NCBI GenBank assembly: GCA_024734555.1
Contig: JANPWX010000010.1
Span: forward strand, 1,602,427 to 1,666,426
Reading direction: 5' to 3'
Length of the DNA: 64,000 nt
From: Trochalopteron elliotii
Lineage: Eukaryota; Chordata; Aves; Passeriformes; Leiothrichidae
The translations under genes were made by a program, and so were the position numbers. Shown in pieces: positions 28,842-43,203 of the stretch (position 1 is the first letter of the stretch; each line of letters begins with the position of its first letter). The notes under the pieces were generated by a model, which made no database searches, was not told where the DNA came from, and was given only the letters and a program-made list of their open reading frames with translations.

Positions 28842-28950
28842 TCCAGCCCATTCCAAACATTTCCAGAAGATCCTGTGGGATATGGGTTGTCCTGAGTGTA
28901 GTTTCTCTCTTCAGGAAACAAAGTGCCTCATCTCTTTCATGCCACAAGCT
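28842..28950 (+). repeat. Unclassified dispersed repeat, copy B
   Basis: Second diverged copy of the element at 28245-28366, about 600 bp downstream in the same orientation. Overlapping frames of up to 130 codons on both strands (28753-29184) cover it, but none matches a protein that I recognise. Confidence 0.65.
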
Positions 28951-31900
28951 ACCAGTTCCCAGGGTGCCCTGGTGCCCCCAAAACGTTCCAGGGGGTCGCA
29001 GCCAAGCCATTGGACTGACAGCAAAAACAGACTTGGCTTTAGACAGCATGAGAAGTGTGCAGTGATACACAGTAACCCCCTGAATGCAAATATGTGTGAC
29101 ATTTCCATTTTTGCAGTTTTCGGGGGAAGCAGCAAGCCGGGTCATTGTAATGAGTTGGTAAACATCACACTGTATTACATATGAAATTCATTTCCCAGAG
29201 CTCAGGAGCAGGGTATTAATGCAATGCTCCCCACTATGGTGTTTGCTTTGTGATATTGGTTCAATGCTGTGTTCTAAAATATTCGTATCCCAGTCATACC
29301 ATACCACAGAGTTATTAGCCTAAATCTATGAAGACAAAAAAGACGAGAAAGAAAGCTAATTTCACTTTTGGTTTTCAATTCTTATGCACTGTAACAGAAT
29401 GTGAATAACCTCATTACTATACAAATTTTGTGTGTCACATAATGACCTCTATACTGAGGACCAAAGTTTGCATAATTGAGGAGAGACTCACCTACAACAG
29501 TGCTGGAATTCATTAGCATAGGGCTGAAATAATGCTAAGAAAATAGCATTTGATGTCACCAATTTAAACTGAAGCACTGTTTTCTTTCCTTTGGACTCCT
29601 TAAAGGTATATGCTTATGATGGGGAATAAAACTTGTCCTACTGAATCTGGCAAATAGTGAGAGATGGTTCTGTAACTCACTGGATCTTTACATAACAAGC
29701 AGAAAAGGGCTGTTCTTATGTTGCTTGGCAGTTTCTTGCAAAGATCAGTGAAGTACATGTTACCTAATAGGTTTATTTTTATAGGCGATGTATTAATATA
29801 TTTATCTTGACTTTTAAGTGTTCATCCTTCATGCTAGGTTCGCTGTGGTAATTTAAATATACCATAAATCATATCCACTGTAATTAACAAAATACACTGT
29901 AATTATCTGTTGATCTTTTGCGCCTATTAAATAACGACTGGGATGTTTCAAAGCTGAGTTATTTTTACATTCCTTGAGATAAACCTACTGCAAAATGTTG
30001 GTAATTCATTTAATTTTGCAGCACAGATCAACTTTGGGGTGTTTCATTTCTCCTCTCTCTTCTCACTGTAATGTTATGGCAATTCTATTGGTTATCATAT
30101 CATTCTGTTAAAAATCACATTTATGAATGGCACCTGAATCCTGCCAGCTGATGACAACATCCTGGGGTATGCATTTATTGAGGATCACTCTGAAGGAAGC
30201 AATTCCTTTCATCCTGCTCTTTGTCTTTACCATGACTGCAGACAGAAATTTTACATGAATTGAAGGAATCCAAAACCTGAGTTGGAAAAAAGGAACAACT
30301 CTTATCTGAAACCTGCAGGTGGTTAAACCGGCTTCAGTGCAGCTGCTCAGAATGAGAGAGGGTTGTGAGCCCAGTGGTAATAAACACAAACATACAAAAA
30401 CAATCCGAAAAATGGCAAAATAGTTCTGCTTACCTTCACTGAAGGTGTAAGTATCCATGTATGAATGTTTGTAATGTAGCCTTGGAACAAATGCACCAGG
30501 CCTTGCTTACTGCGATGTTTCCCAAACGTTTCCCTTTTCACAAGTGTTAATTCTAGCTAAAACACAGGCACCTTGCCAGATTTTTTAATATTACCAACTC
30601 TGTGGTTGTATAAGAAGTATGAGAATGCAATTTGTTGTAGTGTTTTATCAGAAATCGAGGTGAGCCCAAGTGGAATTATATAGGTGTCAGGGTTAATTTT
30701 CCTACTCTCCATGGAAAAAACATTACATCAGTTTCCTGCAAACTTGAATTTCCAGTGATAGCAGTATCTTTCAGCCATGGTTGTGTGTAATGTAGCAGTG
30801 TTAAATTCTTGTCTTCAGAGATTTATGCAAGTTGTTATTTAAAAATAGAGATCTGGGAGTCACAGCTACCTAATTAATCTCTACCAAGGAAAGCTAAGTG
30901 CTTGGCCTTTCAGGCATCCTGTGATGGCTGAGTAAGCTTGCAGTCCCATAAAATTCTCACTTCTATGTTGTTTGGCTTTTCCTTTGTTTCACTGGGTTGG
31001 GGGTTTTTTTGTTATAGAAAAATTAGATGCTGAACCAATCATCTTATTGCAGACACAGTTTTCAAATATTTGCATGGATCTAGTCCAGAATTTGACATGA
31101 ATTGGAAGTAATCAGTGTACTGCTCTCCACCATGGACTGAAGATTTGTCAAGCATAAACCTGTCAGGAATGTAACCAGCCAAGTATTGCTTTCAGATTGT
31201 ATATCATACTAATTTACCACTGCAATAATTCAGTCTTCTTACCTGATATTATTGTGTTTTTCTTTTGGTCTTGTCAGGATGTTTGTTGACATCTATTGTC
31301 ATTTTGCAGTTAATTTTAACAGCCCTATGGCCAAACCTGAAAGCTGACCAATTGTTAAAATAATACCCCCAAAAAAAAAAAAAAGGTCAACATTGTAGTA
31401 ATTCATACTATCAGTAAATAGAAAAGGTAAAACCACATAACCATAATAGTTTGATTGGAAAAAGTAATTTTCTCATAACAACTGATAAGAGTGAATAGCA
31501 GTAGTCCCCAATTCCCTGTAAACAGAAGTAGTAGGTAATCAAATGGCTCCAGTCCAACCAGCAGAATCCTATTGGTTCAAGATAATCCTTTGTAGGTTAA
31601 TAAGCAACTAATTATTTTTACAGTCATAACAGCATGCACGGGAATACTCCAATCTTCATTTGGCTGTAACCTGAATGACATGTAGTTTCTGGCACACCAG
31701 ACTGGAGAAATGCAGTTCACAGGAGTGACTGGATGTCATGATCTCCCTCACAGCCTCTTTATTCTGACAAACACATAATTTTTCATTATTTGTTTAGTTA
31801 TTAGTATCTCTAGTGAAGAATTAAATTAATTATGTTCTTTAAGGTGTATGTATCTATAAGTACATCTTGCAGATGATCTATAAGTTGATGTTATCCATCT

Positions 31901-34900
31901 CTGTGGAGACAAGAATTACAGACTTTAACGAAAGATTGTGTATAAAATTTTGAATGTCTATGCTAAGGTTCGAATTTCTGCAACAGCTGTAGGAAGGTTC
32001 AGATCTAATTGTAATCACATAAAGAAAGTAGGTATGAAAAGGAGGTTCATGTCAGGCCACAATTCCCTTCAGTGAAAGCAGGTGCCAGTCCCACGCAGGG
32101 CAGTGGGGCTTGTGCTGAGGAGCTGAGATGTAACTTAGGTAGCAAAGCACATGGGGTTTGTGTGCTGTGGTGAATCTGTGTCTAAATGTCACTGATATTA
32201 TGTTACTTTTTGAGCCTCTTTCTTCTATATCTTTACACAAAGAAAGTCTCCTCTTTAACCTCTTTCTTTGCCCAGCAGAACTGGTGTAACCACTGTAATA
32301 TCCTGACGTATTTTACATATTCCAATATATTCACCTTCCAGATGAAGGCAAATATATTTGCTGGCCTCCATTCCCACAACTGTTTGGAAGTACCATATCC
32401 CTGGATCAGTAGGCAAGAAACAACAAACATCTGACACCAGTTAGCCTCTATGATGCAGAAAAGATAGATGGTGATGCCCTTAATCAGCTTTATGTCTAGC
32501 AAACTCAAGTGGTAACCCCCCAATAATTGCTAATTTTTATTCCTTTATCTGAGCAGCGTGTCTTGTTTATCTCACACATTGCCAATCTTACAGTGTAAGA
32601 CTGAGATGCTATCTTAGTCAATTCAAATAATTCAAATTATACAAATGGTTTGTTCTGACACTGAACTGTGTGAAGACATCTCTTCTACCCATGCTGTATC
32701 ACTGAGCAGTGCCAAGTGCAAATTACAGCCAGCTTCCACAATCAAAGACAGTTTTTGTCGAGTAATTATATGCAATTCTTCATATGTTTTTTCCTTAGTT
32801 AATTCTCAGTCTTAATAATTTTTGTGAAGTATAGTCCATAGGGCTCCTTTCCTGTATTTGAAATAAAATCTGTTGAGGTCTTTTTTGGTTTCTCTCAGCA
32901 GGAGTTGCCATTTGATCCAGAGCAGGGTTTTTAACTTCCTATTCCTCTGTATCAAATGAAAGGAAGAAAACTGGTAAAGGTACTTATGGTCCTGTAAGGT
33001 AGAAGTGAGAATAATTCTTGTTCTTGCAGAGTCCTTTAATGAGTATTCTTAGACACTGTGCTAATTACGGTGTGGCCGTAACTATTTGTGGGGGGGAATG
33101 AACTGATGCAGGTGTGGATAATGTCCTGTATCTGCTTATGGTGGTTTTAGTCCTACATGCCAAAGCTGACTGGAGAAGACTCCCTAACTCAAACAGTGCT
33201 TCTAGTATGTACTACAGTAGTATTTAGGAAGATTTCATTCCCTCACCGTTCCACATACCTTAATGACATCGTTACAATCTTCTTTTCAACTTGTTACCTG
33301 TGGAAAATTCTGTGTGAATATGGGCTAATGCTGATATCTAGGCTTATTTAATGAATTCAACTGTAATAACACATTTCTAAAAAAAACAAGCTGAGGAGGC
33401 AGCTGGGATGCTTGTCTTTTCTAAAGTATTAGAGGAGTACTGATAGGCTGCTGGCTGTCCAACATAGGCAGGTATATTGCCTTCTTTAACAGTAAATCAT
33501 ATTTCTGCCTTTCTATGAAGTTTAGCTTTTATCTATTATAGCTACTCCTTCTGGTGAAAACCCAGTCCAGAGTGGCCTCATAGGGAGGAATAGTTACCTC
33601 AGTAATTATGCCTAAGGAGACTGACCTACACTATGTACATTCCTTCCATTCACTCTTTGCTCCTGACCATTATGACAAATCTTATGTAGCCTAATGTAAG
33701 CAACTCTGAGCCCAAAAGAGATAGAAATTACTAAATATAGTAACCAGAGAATCTTTTACCAGGAGTAAATATGTGCCTAAATGTTGTTTAAATTCATAAA
33801 ATAAATCATGATGTCTTGATCTGCTAGTTTTAAATTATTTTGTGAAATTAAAACTTTTAAATTAATCTTGAGGGAGAGAGATGCTGTAATTTCCAAAACT
33901 TTTTCCTGCCAGTGAATACAAACAGTTTAGCCTGACCTCTGGTTACATTTGTTTGCATTTTATTTGTGAAAAATGCAGGGAGGAGTGATACAAAACTCTC
34001 AGGAGTTCACTCCATGATTAACCGTGACGTAACTGACAGAGGAAAACAGCAACAATTCATGCAACCAGTAATTAATCTCTAGCTTTATGGCCTCATTTGC
34101 CAACTGTCTCCATATCTGACAGCAAAAGTGACTTGCAGAATGTTTAATTTCCACAGTGACAGCTAAGGTATGAAATCAGATTTGAAGATAAACATCTTCT
34201 GTGGCTTCCCCTTGCAAGAAGAGTAGCCAATTAAGTGTGCTTGCTTAGTTCTTGCAAATATTTGCCATAGGATTGACCTAGAAATGGAACATTTTCCCTG
34301 TCTGGGCAGGAGCCCCCCCTCACTGCTCCCCTCTGACGTGTGTGTTCAGGAGCCTTCTCAGTTTCATTGACATGAACCATGCAGGTATTTTAGTTTTCTC
34401 CTTTCTCTTCTTTTGTCTCTGTGTGTAAAAGTGCCAAATCACGTGAGATTCTGACTATCTCCCAATAGGAATTGCATGCCCTAGCAGGACATGGGCAGTT
34501 TGACATATCCCAGGAGACAATTTGCACCTCGTGGGATTGGTAAAACAAGTAACTCAGAGATCAGGCAGCGAGCGGCTGCAGCGAATTCTTTCCAGAAATA
34601 TTTTCTCCATATTGAGATGGGAAATATTTTTATTTTCACAGTTTTTGTGAACAGGCAAACTTGCCTATCTGACCCACACCATATAGTGCTGACCTGTAGG
34701 AGAACATTTCTCCCCTCTGCTCTGCCCTGACAAATTGAGATTCTGTCCACGTTCTGCATTCTCTGGACAAGTCAAGCAATCTGCAAACAGACAGCTGCAG
34801 TCCAGAAAGGAGAGAAATTTTACCATAAAAGGAGAAATTAAATTAGTGGCCTGCTCACCTGCATTTGATTTTTAGAGTAAATACATTTGATATGTGTCCC

Positions 34901-37301
34901 ATTTAGTACTATTGAAAGGGCTGTTGCCTGACACCACTCATATAAAACAATCAGGAATGTAGACTCTGCCATCTCTGTATGTAACAGGATGGTGATTGTC
35001 AGAATCTTCTTTTTTGTTAAGTTGGAGTTGGTAAGGGAAATAGATTTTTTTCTTTCTGCAAGCTTTAATGTGCTTTTGTTTTGAACTTGTCATTTTTATT
35101 TGCCTGTGAGCTTTGTTTTGATTTTTCTTCAAGATTTCTAGTAACAATAATTGTTTGCAACAGGAAGATTCATGTGAGCTGCCTTCCATTTTAAACATCA
35201 GTTCCTACAAAATGAAAGGCTACTGCAGTGTGGATGTGGGCAAAGAGGACTGATGCATCCATACAATGTACTTCTGCTCCAATGGTAAATATATTTTCAT
35301 GATTAATAAAGAGAGTGTAGAAGCCATTGTACTCTGTTAGGGTTTTGTTGATGGCTGCTCCCCAGAATACTGAAAAGATGTTATCAATACTCTTGACACT
35401 CTGCTTAATCAAGATGTGACCCTCCAATGCAACCAGACAGTTTGCTTGTTTCAGAGCTGGAACAGTGCTGCAGTTAAAGGAGACGTGCTTGTTGTTATTT
35501 TTGGTTGCAGGATTTTTTATAATTTCATTAAAATTTAATAAGTGCCATTAAATAATATATAATGCTACTAAAGTGGTGTTGGTTACAAATAGGAAATCAA
35601 TCAACTTGTGCTCTGAGTGGCCGTCAGCTGTGGAACTGCATAGGTACCTCAGAGGGAAGGGCTGCACCTTGCACAGCAGACAAAATCAGATCAATAATAG
35701 TATGTTTAGTTCAGTTTTTAAAATTGCTCTTGCTTGCAATGTGCCAACAGGCACCTTCAATATCAGATATGTGGGCTTGGAACAAGAAGTTTTCGAGTGC
35801 ACCCTTAATTTTTGCAACTTGCCAAGCATTTTTGTTCCTTAGGTGCTGCACATCAAAACCCAGAATTGTAAGACTAGGGGTTCCCCCTGGGCAAGCTGGA
35901 AAGATATGTCAAATATACAGCATGATCTTAGCCTGGTGGTGGAATTAGTCAGGCCTGCTCCTTGATGTGCTTTCCAGCTTGAGCAGTAGGTCAGTGTTGC
36001 TGGCTCAGTGCAGTCAGCTCTGTCTGTGTGTGCACATACACTGGTATGGGTGTCCTGAGAAACTGAGGGGCAATTGGGGTAGGTTTGGAATTAAACCACA
36101 CTCTGGCCTCTGTTACAGCCAGTCCCCAGTGGGTTAATGGAGTAGGATAGCTTCCTCTGAAGGATTTAGGATGATCCCATTAACTGCAGTGGATATTTGT
36201 TCACATTCCCTACCTGTGGGGGCAGGAGGAAAAGGGATTACAATCAGTAGCCACTAGCAAAGCAGAGCTCTGCTGACTGTCAGTAATGTCTTTATAGGAC
36301 TGGGGAAGACTGAGCAATTCTGTGAAATTTCAGAGTCCTGACCAGAGACTTAAGTCTTCCTTCAGAAAATCCATGTGAGGTGAGTTTTCACATAAACTCA
36401 AACCATTTCAAACATTCCTGCTGGGTCTGGCCAGAATGCATTTGACGATTCCTTGCAGCTGTTTAATTCTGACATAATTGCCTTTGGGATTTCCTTCCTG
36501 ATTTTTCTGTGTAAGCTGCACTAAGCTATGTAGATAAGAAGCAATCTATACATTTTGTGTATAGGAGTAAATCCAAGACTATAACACAGATGGACAGAAG
36601 CAAGCAAAAGACTCAGTTCTTGTAATTTAAAATACATTGCAATGTGAGCCCCACTGAGTTGAAATATCTAATTTCCAAGAATTTCCTGGGGCAGGAGGCA
36701 TGAGACCACTTTATTCCACACCAGTCGCATCAGTCTGCACATTAAAAACTAATGAAACATGTTTAAAACAATTACACACACCTTTTCTGACTTCTCCACA
36801 CAATAAATTTGTGTAAGCCATCCAATGACTTGCAAGCAATGCCTGCTGACAAATATGATAATAGTTAAAATTGGTGCTACATAATTGTGCTGAAAATGTG
36901 CTTTTCCCCTCTGATCAGACAGAGATGGCTTGATCAACCTTCCATCATCTATAGGTGGCAGATGGAAGGAATTAAGTCTGTCCCTTTTGGATGTCGTTCC
37001 ACTTGATGTTGAAGCCTGCCTTACTCTATTTGCACTCTAACACCTTGCCATACCAACAGTACCAATTCCGACTGTGTTTTTATCAAATAGATCCTAAATT
37101 CTAAATGATATATGAATTTATTTATAAATTTTACAAATTTATATATGATATAAATGATATATATGAAACATCAAAATATTCTTGCCATGGCCTTTGAGTA
37201 CTCACCCTTTTGGAGCAGTCCCATGGACTGTACAAACCACTGCATTAAACATTTGGTCCCTGACAGGTAGGTGTGGGAGCTGTTGAATATGATTTAAAGA
37301 A
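28951..37301. other. Intronic sequence, no recognised gene
   Basis: AT-rich non-coding DNA. A run of 14 A ends near 31384. A block dense in homeodomain-type TAAT motifs lies around 29850-30020. A very AT-rich stretch with TATATGAT-like units lies at 37085-37170, just before the microsatellite. Frames of up to 128 codons (35562-35948) have no recognisable domain. Confidence 0.55.
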
Positions 37302-37471
37302 GAACGGAACGGAACGGAACGGAAAGGCAAGGCAAGGCAAGGCAAGGCAAGGCAAGGCAAGGCAAGGCAAGGCAAGGCAAGGCAAGGCAAGGCAAGGCAA
37401 GGCAAGGCAAGGCAAGGGGAAAAGAAGGGAAAAGAAAAAGGAAAAGGAAAAGGAAAAGGAAGGAATTGCAT
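37302..37471. repeat. Compound pentanucleotide microsatellite (GGAAC)/(GGCAA)18/(GGAAAA)
   Basis: Starts with nearly four GGAAC units (37302-37320) and one GGAAA, then 18 uninterrupted GGCAA units (37326-37415), then a purine tract of GGGAAAAG and GGAAAA units to about 37471. The + strand of the whole block is almost free of T. Long frames across it on both strands are artefacts: a 5-base unit gives the same short peptide repeat in every frame. Confidence 0.97.
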
Positions 37472-40400
37472 CAGTGAGGGGGAAGAACTGAATACCTCAC
37501 AATTCCAGCTCAGCCATATCTCATCTGCGAACTCCTCTAAGGAAAAGCAAGACGTTCACTGTGTGCAGCTGAAAGAGCTATTTAAACCATGGAGTATTAG
37601 CATGTTGCTCTGTTTTGTGAATTCCTCACACCATCTCCATCCCAGCATGAGAGAAGTCTGTAAGCTCAGTGCAATCGTATCATAATTTGGATCTCTACAG
37701 GAGACTGAACTCGCATCACCAGAATGCATCAAGCCAATGCATGTGTCAATGCACAGCTGCATATACACACCACGGTTACAGGCCCGTGGTGACATTTTTC
37801 AAACTGATATATTGACAGAGTGCCAGGATATTTTTTAAGCATATCCAGAAGGAAAAAGAGTATTACAATGAGGAAGAAAACCCAGCAGAATACTGACACC
37901 CAAGTACATTACTTAGTGTGCAGTTGCATTAATGAACCATTACTTCAAATCCCAGGTTTGCCAATAGTGTCACTGTTCGTTTATCAAGGCAGAATCATCC
38001 TGGATGTGAACAGAATGCCTGTATAATAGATAACTTCTCAATCCTCCCATACCATACATATCCTTGAGCCCATTACAAAAGATTTATTTTTAAATTGGAA
38101 TTCTTTTTTCAGCTGGACAGAATGAGACTGTTTGTTGAACAAATGGTGTTAAAATCCCCAAGGCTCTGACTTACTTCAGTAACGACCAAGACTACTGCTT
38201 GAGCCAGCTGATGCTCTTTTAATGAGCACTGCTTGTCAGAGGATCATATCTGCAAGTTGCTGTGTAAAATAACCGTTTTCCATGAGTTCATAAAGCAGAG
38301 TCACATTTGAAATGGATGAAGTGTTGCACCGATCTCTGCAGCACAAAACAGGCACTTGTTTGAACTGAAAGGGGAAAAAAAATCCTAACCCGAGGTATTT
38401 GACAGTGTTCTTTTCTTCTGTTTTAAAAAATTGTTTTCCCTGTCTATGACAAACAGCTTTGTGTTTGTACACAGCAAGCTCAATTGGTCCAAGACAAAAA
38501 ATGCTGAAATATGAGCTTAAAAGTTAATTTCAGCTTTGACCTGATTGAATTAATACAAGCATGACAGGTTGCTTCTGTAGCAAAGTAGGTGGACTGTAAG
38601 ATTAAGTCTTTTCCTGTGACAAGACATCCCAAAAAATTCTCTTGCTGTCCCTTGTAAGGTTTTTCAAGACAAATCAAGAAGAGACTCCTAGATAAATCAA
38701 AGTGACAAGTTCAAAACATGTGAGTCCTTTTTTAAAGAAATATCATCTCCACAACAAGCCCAAGCTTATTAATGTTGCATTCTAACAAGCACAACCACTT
38801 TGTGATTTTGTTCAGTCTACGGACCTGATCATACCATGTAATTATTGTACTGCTACTGCTACCACTGGATTCAAAGCTAGGATCACAAAGTTAAAGAACA
38901 GCATTTAGTAGCCCTGCCATCAATCTGTTATTTTTAATATATGTGTTATTTATGGCTGCGGGTTAGGTTATACCCTTGAATATCACATTTCTCACCAGAA
39001 ACAGCAATGAGTAATTGGGTACTGCAGGGTTTAATGTGCAATACTGAGTCATTTTGATTAGACCCATATTTTATCACTCATGCTATTAACATCAAAGATT
39101 TTTTAAACTACAATACTCCGTACACTTGGTATTAATATGAATTAAGGAAATCAGGTTCTAACATGCTCAAATACCTTGAGTTTTCTTTGTATTATGGATA
39201 TCCAATCCACCTAGGTCACTGGTAAAATTCAGCTTGTACTTGTGTACAAACTAGTTCTGTCCTGTGCAAATGAACCACTGAAGTTAATTCAGATTTGTTC
39301 AGGGCCTTGAACGATGTAAGTAATGAATCTTTCAGACAGTTAATTCGAACTGAACAAAAATAGAATCCACTTAAATGTTATAACTGCTTGGATTGAATCT
39401 TACCAGCCTTGATAGGTCTGAAGATCCAAGCCTCAGTGGGTGAGATCTGCAAATCCCAGCTTTGATCTCAGCAGAGAGAGATTTGATGACCTGGTTTCTG
39501 TTTATTCAGTGAAATTACTGCCCTAGCTTACTTTCTGATCAGAAACATAAATATGTAATTCTGTTTTGCTCTAAAAGGAATTTTTAGATTTGTAAACCTT
39601 TCTCTGTTTTGCAGATCTTACATCCAGGCTGATAAAATCATGAAGCAGGAATAATAATGATTTCCTGCACAGAAAACTGTGTATGTTAGAGATGTTGGTT
39701 GAATGTTTCACCTCTATTAACCTCTCTTCCAAACCAGCAGAGAAGTGGGAATATTTACTTATCATACAAATTCAAACTAAAATGCTTTTTCTGTGAGCAA
39801 AAAAGCTCACCAACTTTGTTTACAAGGGTAAAGTCTTGTGTGGTTTGCTGCATATGCTACCTTTACTCTAGTTTTTCAGATTCTGTGATTCTGTGAAATT
39901 ACTTGTCATTCTTAATATTGGGAATTGTAAGAAATAGTCTCACTGTTTAATTTTTAACTTCAAACCTGGTTAAACTTCTATTCCTGTCCATCTGTCTCAA
40001 GTAGTCACAGATTGTCCAGTAGTGACTAAGCTGCTGTGTTATGATTCAGACTCTAGATGTGATATTTAGCATGCTGTGTCTCTTTGCTGTTCTAGGCTAC
40101 ACAGAAAGCAGCCTCTGGCATATTAAATGCCTGTTCCACCTGAAGTAAAAATGGGAGAGCATTTTAAAAGATAAGTTTGCTTTGCCACATTTCTTGCTTG
40201 TGCTGTAGATTATCAGAGCCTTTCCCCCCTCACATGTAAGCAAAGACAGATATAGAGAAAAATGTGTTCTTTGAACCACTGGACGATTTTTCTTTGTGGT
40301 TCTATTAATATCTGACTGAAATAAAAAGGAAAAACTCTGAATAAATGACTACAAGCATCCTGAAACCTGTAAAATTACTTTTTAAACAGGGCGTTTGCTT

Positions 40401-43203
40401 AAAAAATGGGATCCGAACATGTGTGTAATGGAGCCAGACTGAGAGGAAAATTACAATTTCTATGTCTACCACCTGTCAGGTTTCTTCAAGAGTCTAAAAT
40501 GCATGCATTATCACTGATAATACTCCCAAATAGACCAATCAAAGCCTAATTTTCAGAGGTAAATTTTCAAATCCTTTTAAAGTCCAAATTTAAAACATCA
40601 TCATGTGTTATCCATCAGAGGTCACTACCAACTAGATGTGTTTGCAACAAATGTAGCTTTGGAGCATGGTAGTGATAAGAAATATGAGAGAAACTGTCTT
40701 CCACCGTTGAACAAGGAGTGATAACAGCATCAGAAGTAGTGCTAGTCCTAAAACTTGCCTCTGTGCTCCAGTGTTTTTACACCAAGCATTTGGAGATGAT
40801 ACAGCCTCACAGTAGGGATTCTGCTGAAACCTATGCTAAGATACTGGGAGCAGTGCTCGGAGCAGGTAGCAACCATATTGCCCTATATATCATGATTAAT
40901 CCAGGACAAAGAACAGATGGCAGGAGAAGGAGATGGATTCCATGAATATGGAGTGGGTGGCAATTGTAGCTGGTCCAAGCTTTGAGACCTGAGAGAGTAG
41001 TATTGGTAAATAGTGATAAATGTGAAGGGATTGTTTCCTGCATGTTACAAGTTACAGGAAGATAGAATGGAGTTGTCAGCTACCTGACAACTAATTTTTA
41101 TACATGAGAGTTTTTTTTATGGCTGCTTTTATTCTGTGATCTGTTGTTTCATTTATTTGTTTGCTGCCAGGCACTCACTGTGAGATTTCAGGATTCCCAG
41201 TGTATGAAGAGATGGCTTTGTGTAGGGAAAGCCTGGGAGACCAGGAAAGCTGTGGTTTCACAGTTAGAGAAGATGAATTCTCAACTAGTAGTGAATGTTT
41301 AAGCCCTGATTTTCAGGAAAATTAACATGAGGAAATACATTTAACTTTCCTTTGAGTTTTGTCCCACAAAGTTAATTGTTTGATATTGACTTTATATTGA
41401 TGATTCCTTTTCCACACTGCAGTTACCATGTCAGGAGGAGAAATGCTTTGAAAGGTAGACAGAAGAGGAAAATACTCCCAAGGAAGTTGGACTGTTGGTC
41501 TCCTGACAACAGTGTATAGATTTCATTGGCTTGTGAAATGCACATCAGTCACACCTCCATTTAGATCAAGTCTGACTTGTTTCTGACTTAGTGTCACAGG
41601 CAGTGAGTAATACCTCTACAGTGGAGAGATGACATGTTTCAGTGGAGATGCCAAGGTGTAAGCATGGATTAGTTCAAGTGACCTTTTCTTGGTAGATGAC
41701 TTAGAAGGTGCAAAATGGCTCAGCAAATCCCATGGGAATATATCTAGGTTTTTATTCCTTTGCCCTAACAAATTAATTAACTAATTGGTTTCATCCTTTT
41801 AATTGCTGTAATACTAATTTTTATTCCAGAAGAAACCAGAATGATAATGATGCACAGTTTCATGAATAGATTTTTTCTTACTGTTTCCTTAGGAGAATTT
41901 ATCTCTGTACCTAATACATATTTAGAGCATAATAGTTATATACTTCCAGAATATTTCTATTTCTCTTTACAGGAAAAGAAAATGGGTTTCAGACTTTCTC
42001 ACAGGAAAGCTAGAAAATTATTTCTGCTTCATAGTAAAGAAATATTTGCAATATTTACAACACTTGCACTGTTTTCCTTCTAAATAATTTCTGTCTCTTG
42101 CTAGAATTTAGACAAAGACCATCAGTACTTTTTTCTTCCAGCAAGATATTGTTACTTCAAGTGAAGCTCATTAGTGGGTGCCATATAGTTTAAGTTTAGG
42201 ATACTGTTACTGGATGATATATAAATTCTGTAATGAAAACTGGTTATTTTCTTTCGTCTTCACAGTGGATCACTTTCCCTTTCTAGACCATTTCATTTAA
42301 ATTTTTGAAGATCTACTCAAACTTTTTTGAAAAGAACATTTTGTAAAATATGGAGAACAAGAATTGCAAAATCCTTGGGAACATTAGGTCAATTTATTGA
42401 CAGGAATTTTGCACCATTTTGGGAGATGGGGTTGAACAGTATCTGTCTCTTCTATTTCTTGTTTGTGGGACCCTGTGACAAGGCAGTCATTTTTTTGGCT
42501 GTTTTGTAGTACAGTTGCACTCTTTAGAGGGAGGAATATGCAGGGCTGGCTAAGAAAACAAACCTCTGTGACAATTTGAGCCAATGAAGGATGGCACTCT
42601 GGGAAATCAGCTTCCCCATGTTTCAAACCTGTGTTCAGTGAAAGGACAGTCTGCATGGCAAAAGAGGATTTACTGGGGTTTAATCCTATTTGAAATTCTG
42701 TACTTTGAAAAGTTCTCTATGCATTCAGGCTAGGATGAAGGGTTTTTCTTTGCATACAAAAACCAAGCATACATCCCACTTAGTTATGAGATTGGGGGCA
42801 GAAACAGACTGGGATTTTCACTTTTTAGATGGACCTCCATTTGCTTTACCATCACAATTGCACATTGCTGGCACATTGCCCACCCATAGCAGTCATTCAG
42901 AAACTGCTAGGACAAATTCCATACCCGTAGTCATGTTGCCAATGCCTGTGTATGCCCTGTGGGATATTCCATAACTCGTATCTGTAACCTGTATTTTCCA
43001 AACACATTGTCTTCCTGTTATCCTGTAGTCTCTGATGCATTGTCAGTGCAATTGATTGAGAATTAGATTTATCTTTTGTAAATTTGCAACTTATTCTGGG
43101 CTTGATACTATGATTCTGTAGAGAGTGAGAGTACAACTGTGTTATCCATGAGTAGGCCATTTGGATATCTGACACAGCTTCCATGTGCTTCAGTTAGTAG
43201 GTC
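37472..43203. other. Intronic sequence, no recognised gene
   Basis: AT-rich DNA. A lone pair of ATTCTGTG octamers at 39880-39896 resembles a CR1 tip but has no CR1 body beside it. No other nameable element was seen. Confidence 0.55.

Noticed and set aside
28753..29184. Overlapping 119-130 codon frames on both strands
   Set aside because: They overlap each other and an unclassified repeat; no domain seen, so reported as a repeat and not as genes.
35562..35948. 128-codon + strand open frame
   Set aside because: No recognisable domain, no splice context, and an overlapping + strand frame (35573-35842) of similar quality; length is within chance for 64 kb.
37202..37491. Repetitive Leu-Ala-Leu-Pro-Cys and Lys-Ala-Arg-Gln-Gly type frames on the two strands
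   Set aside because: They are translations of a pentanucleotide microsatellite, which stays open in every frame; no gene context.
39880..39896. Two ATTCTGTG octamers like a CR1 tip
   Set aside because: The upstream sequence lacks the CR1 words that should precede the octamers; two copies can arise by chance.
42957..42970. CCTGTGGGATAT match to the repeats at 28.2 and 28.8 kb
   Set aside because: Similarity does not extend beyond about a dozen bases.
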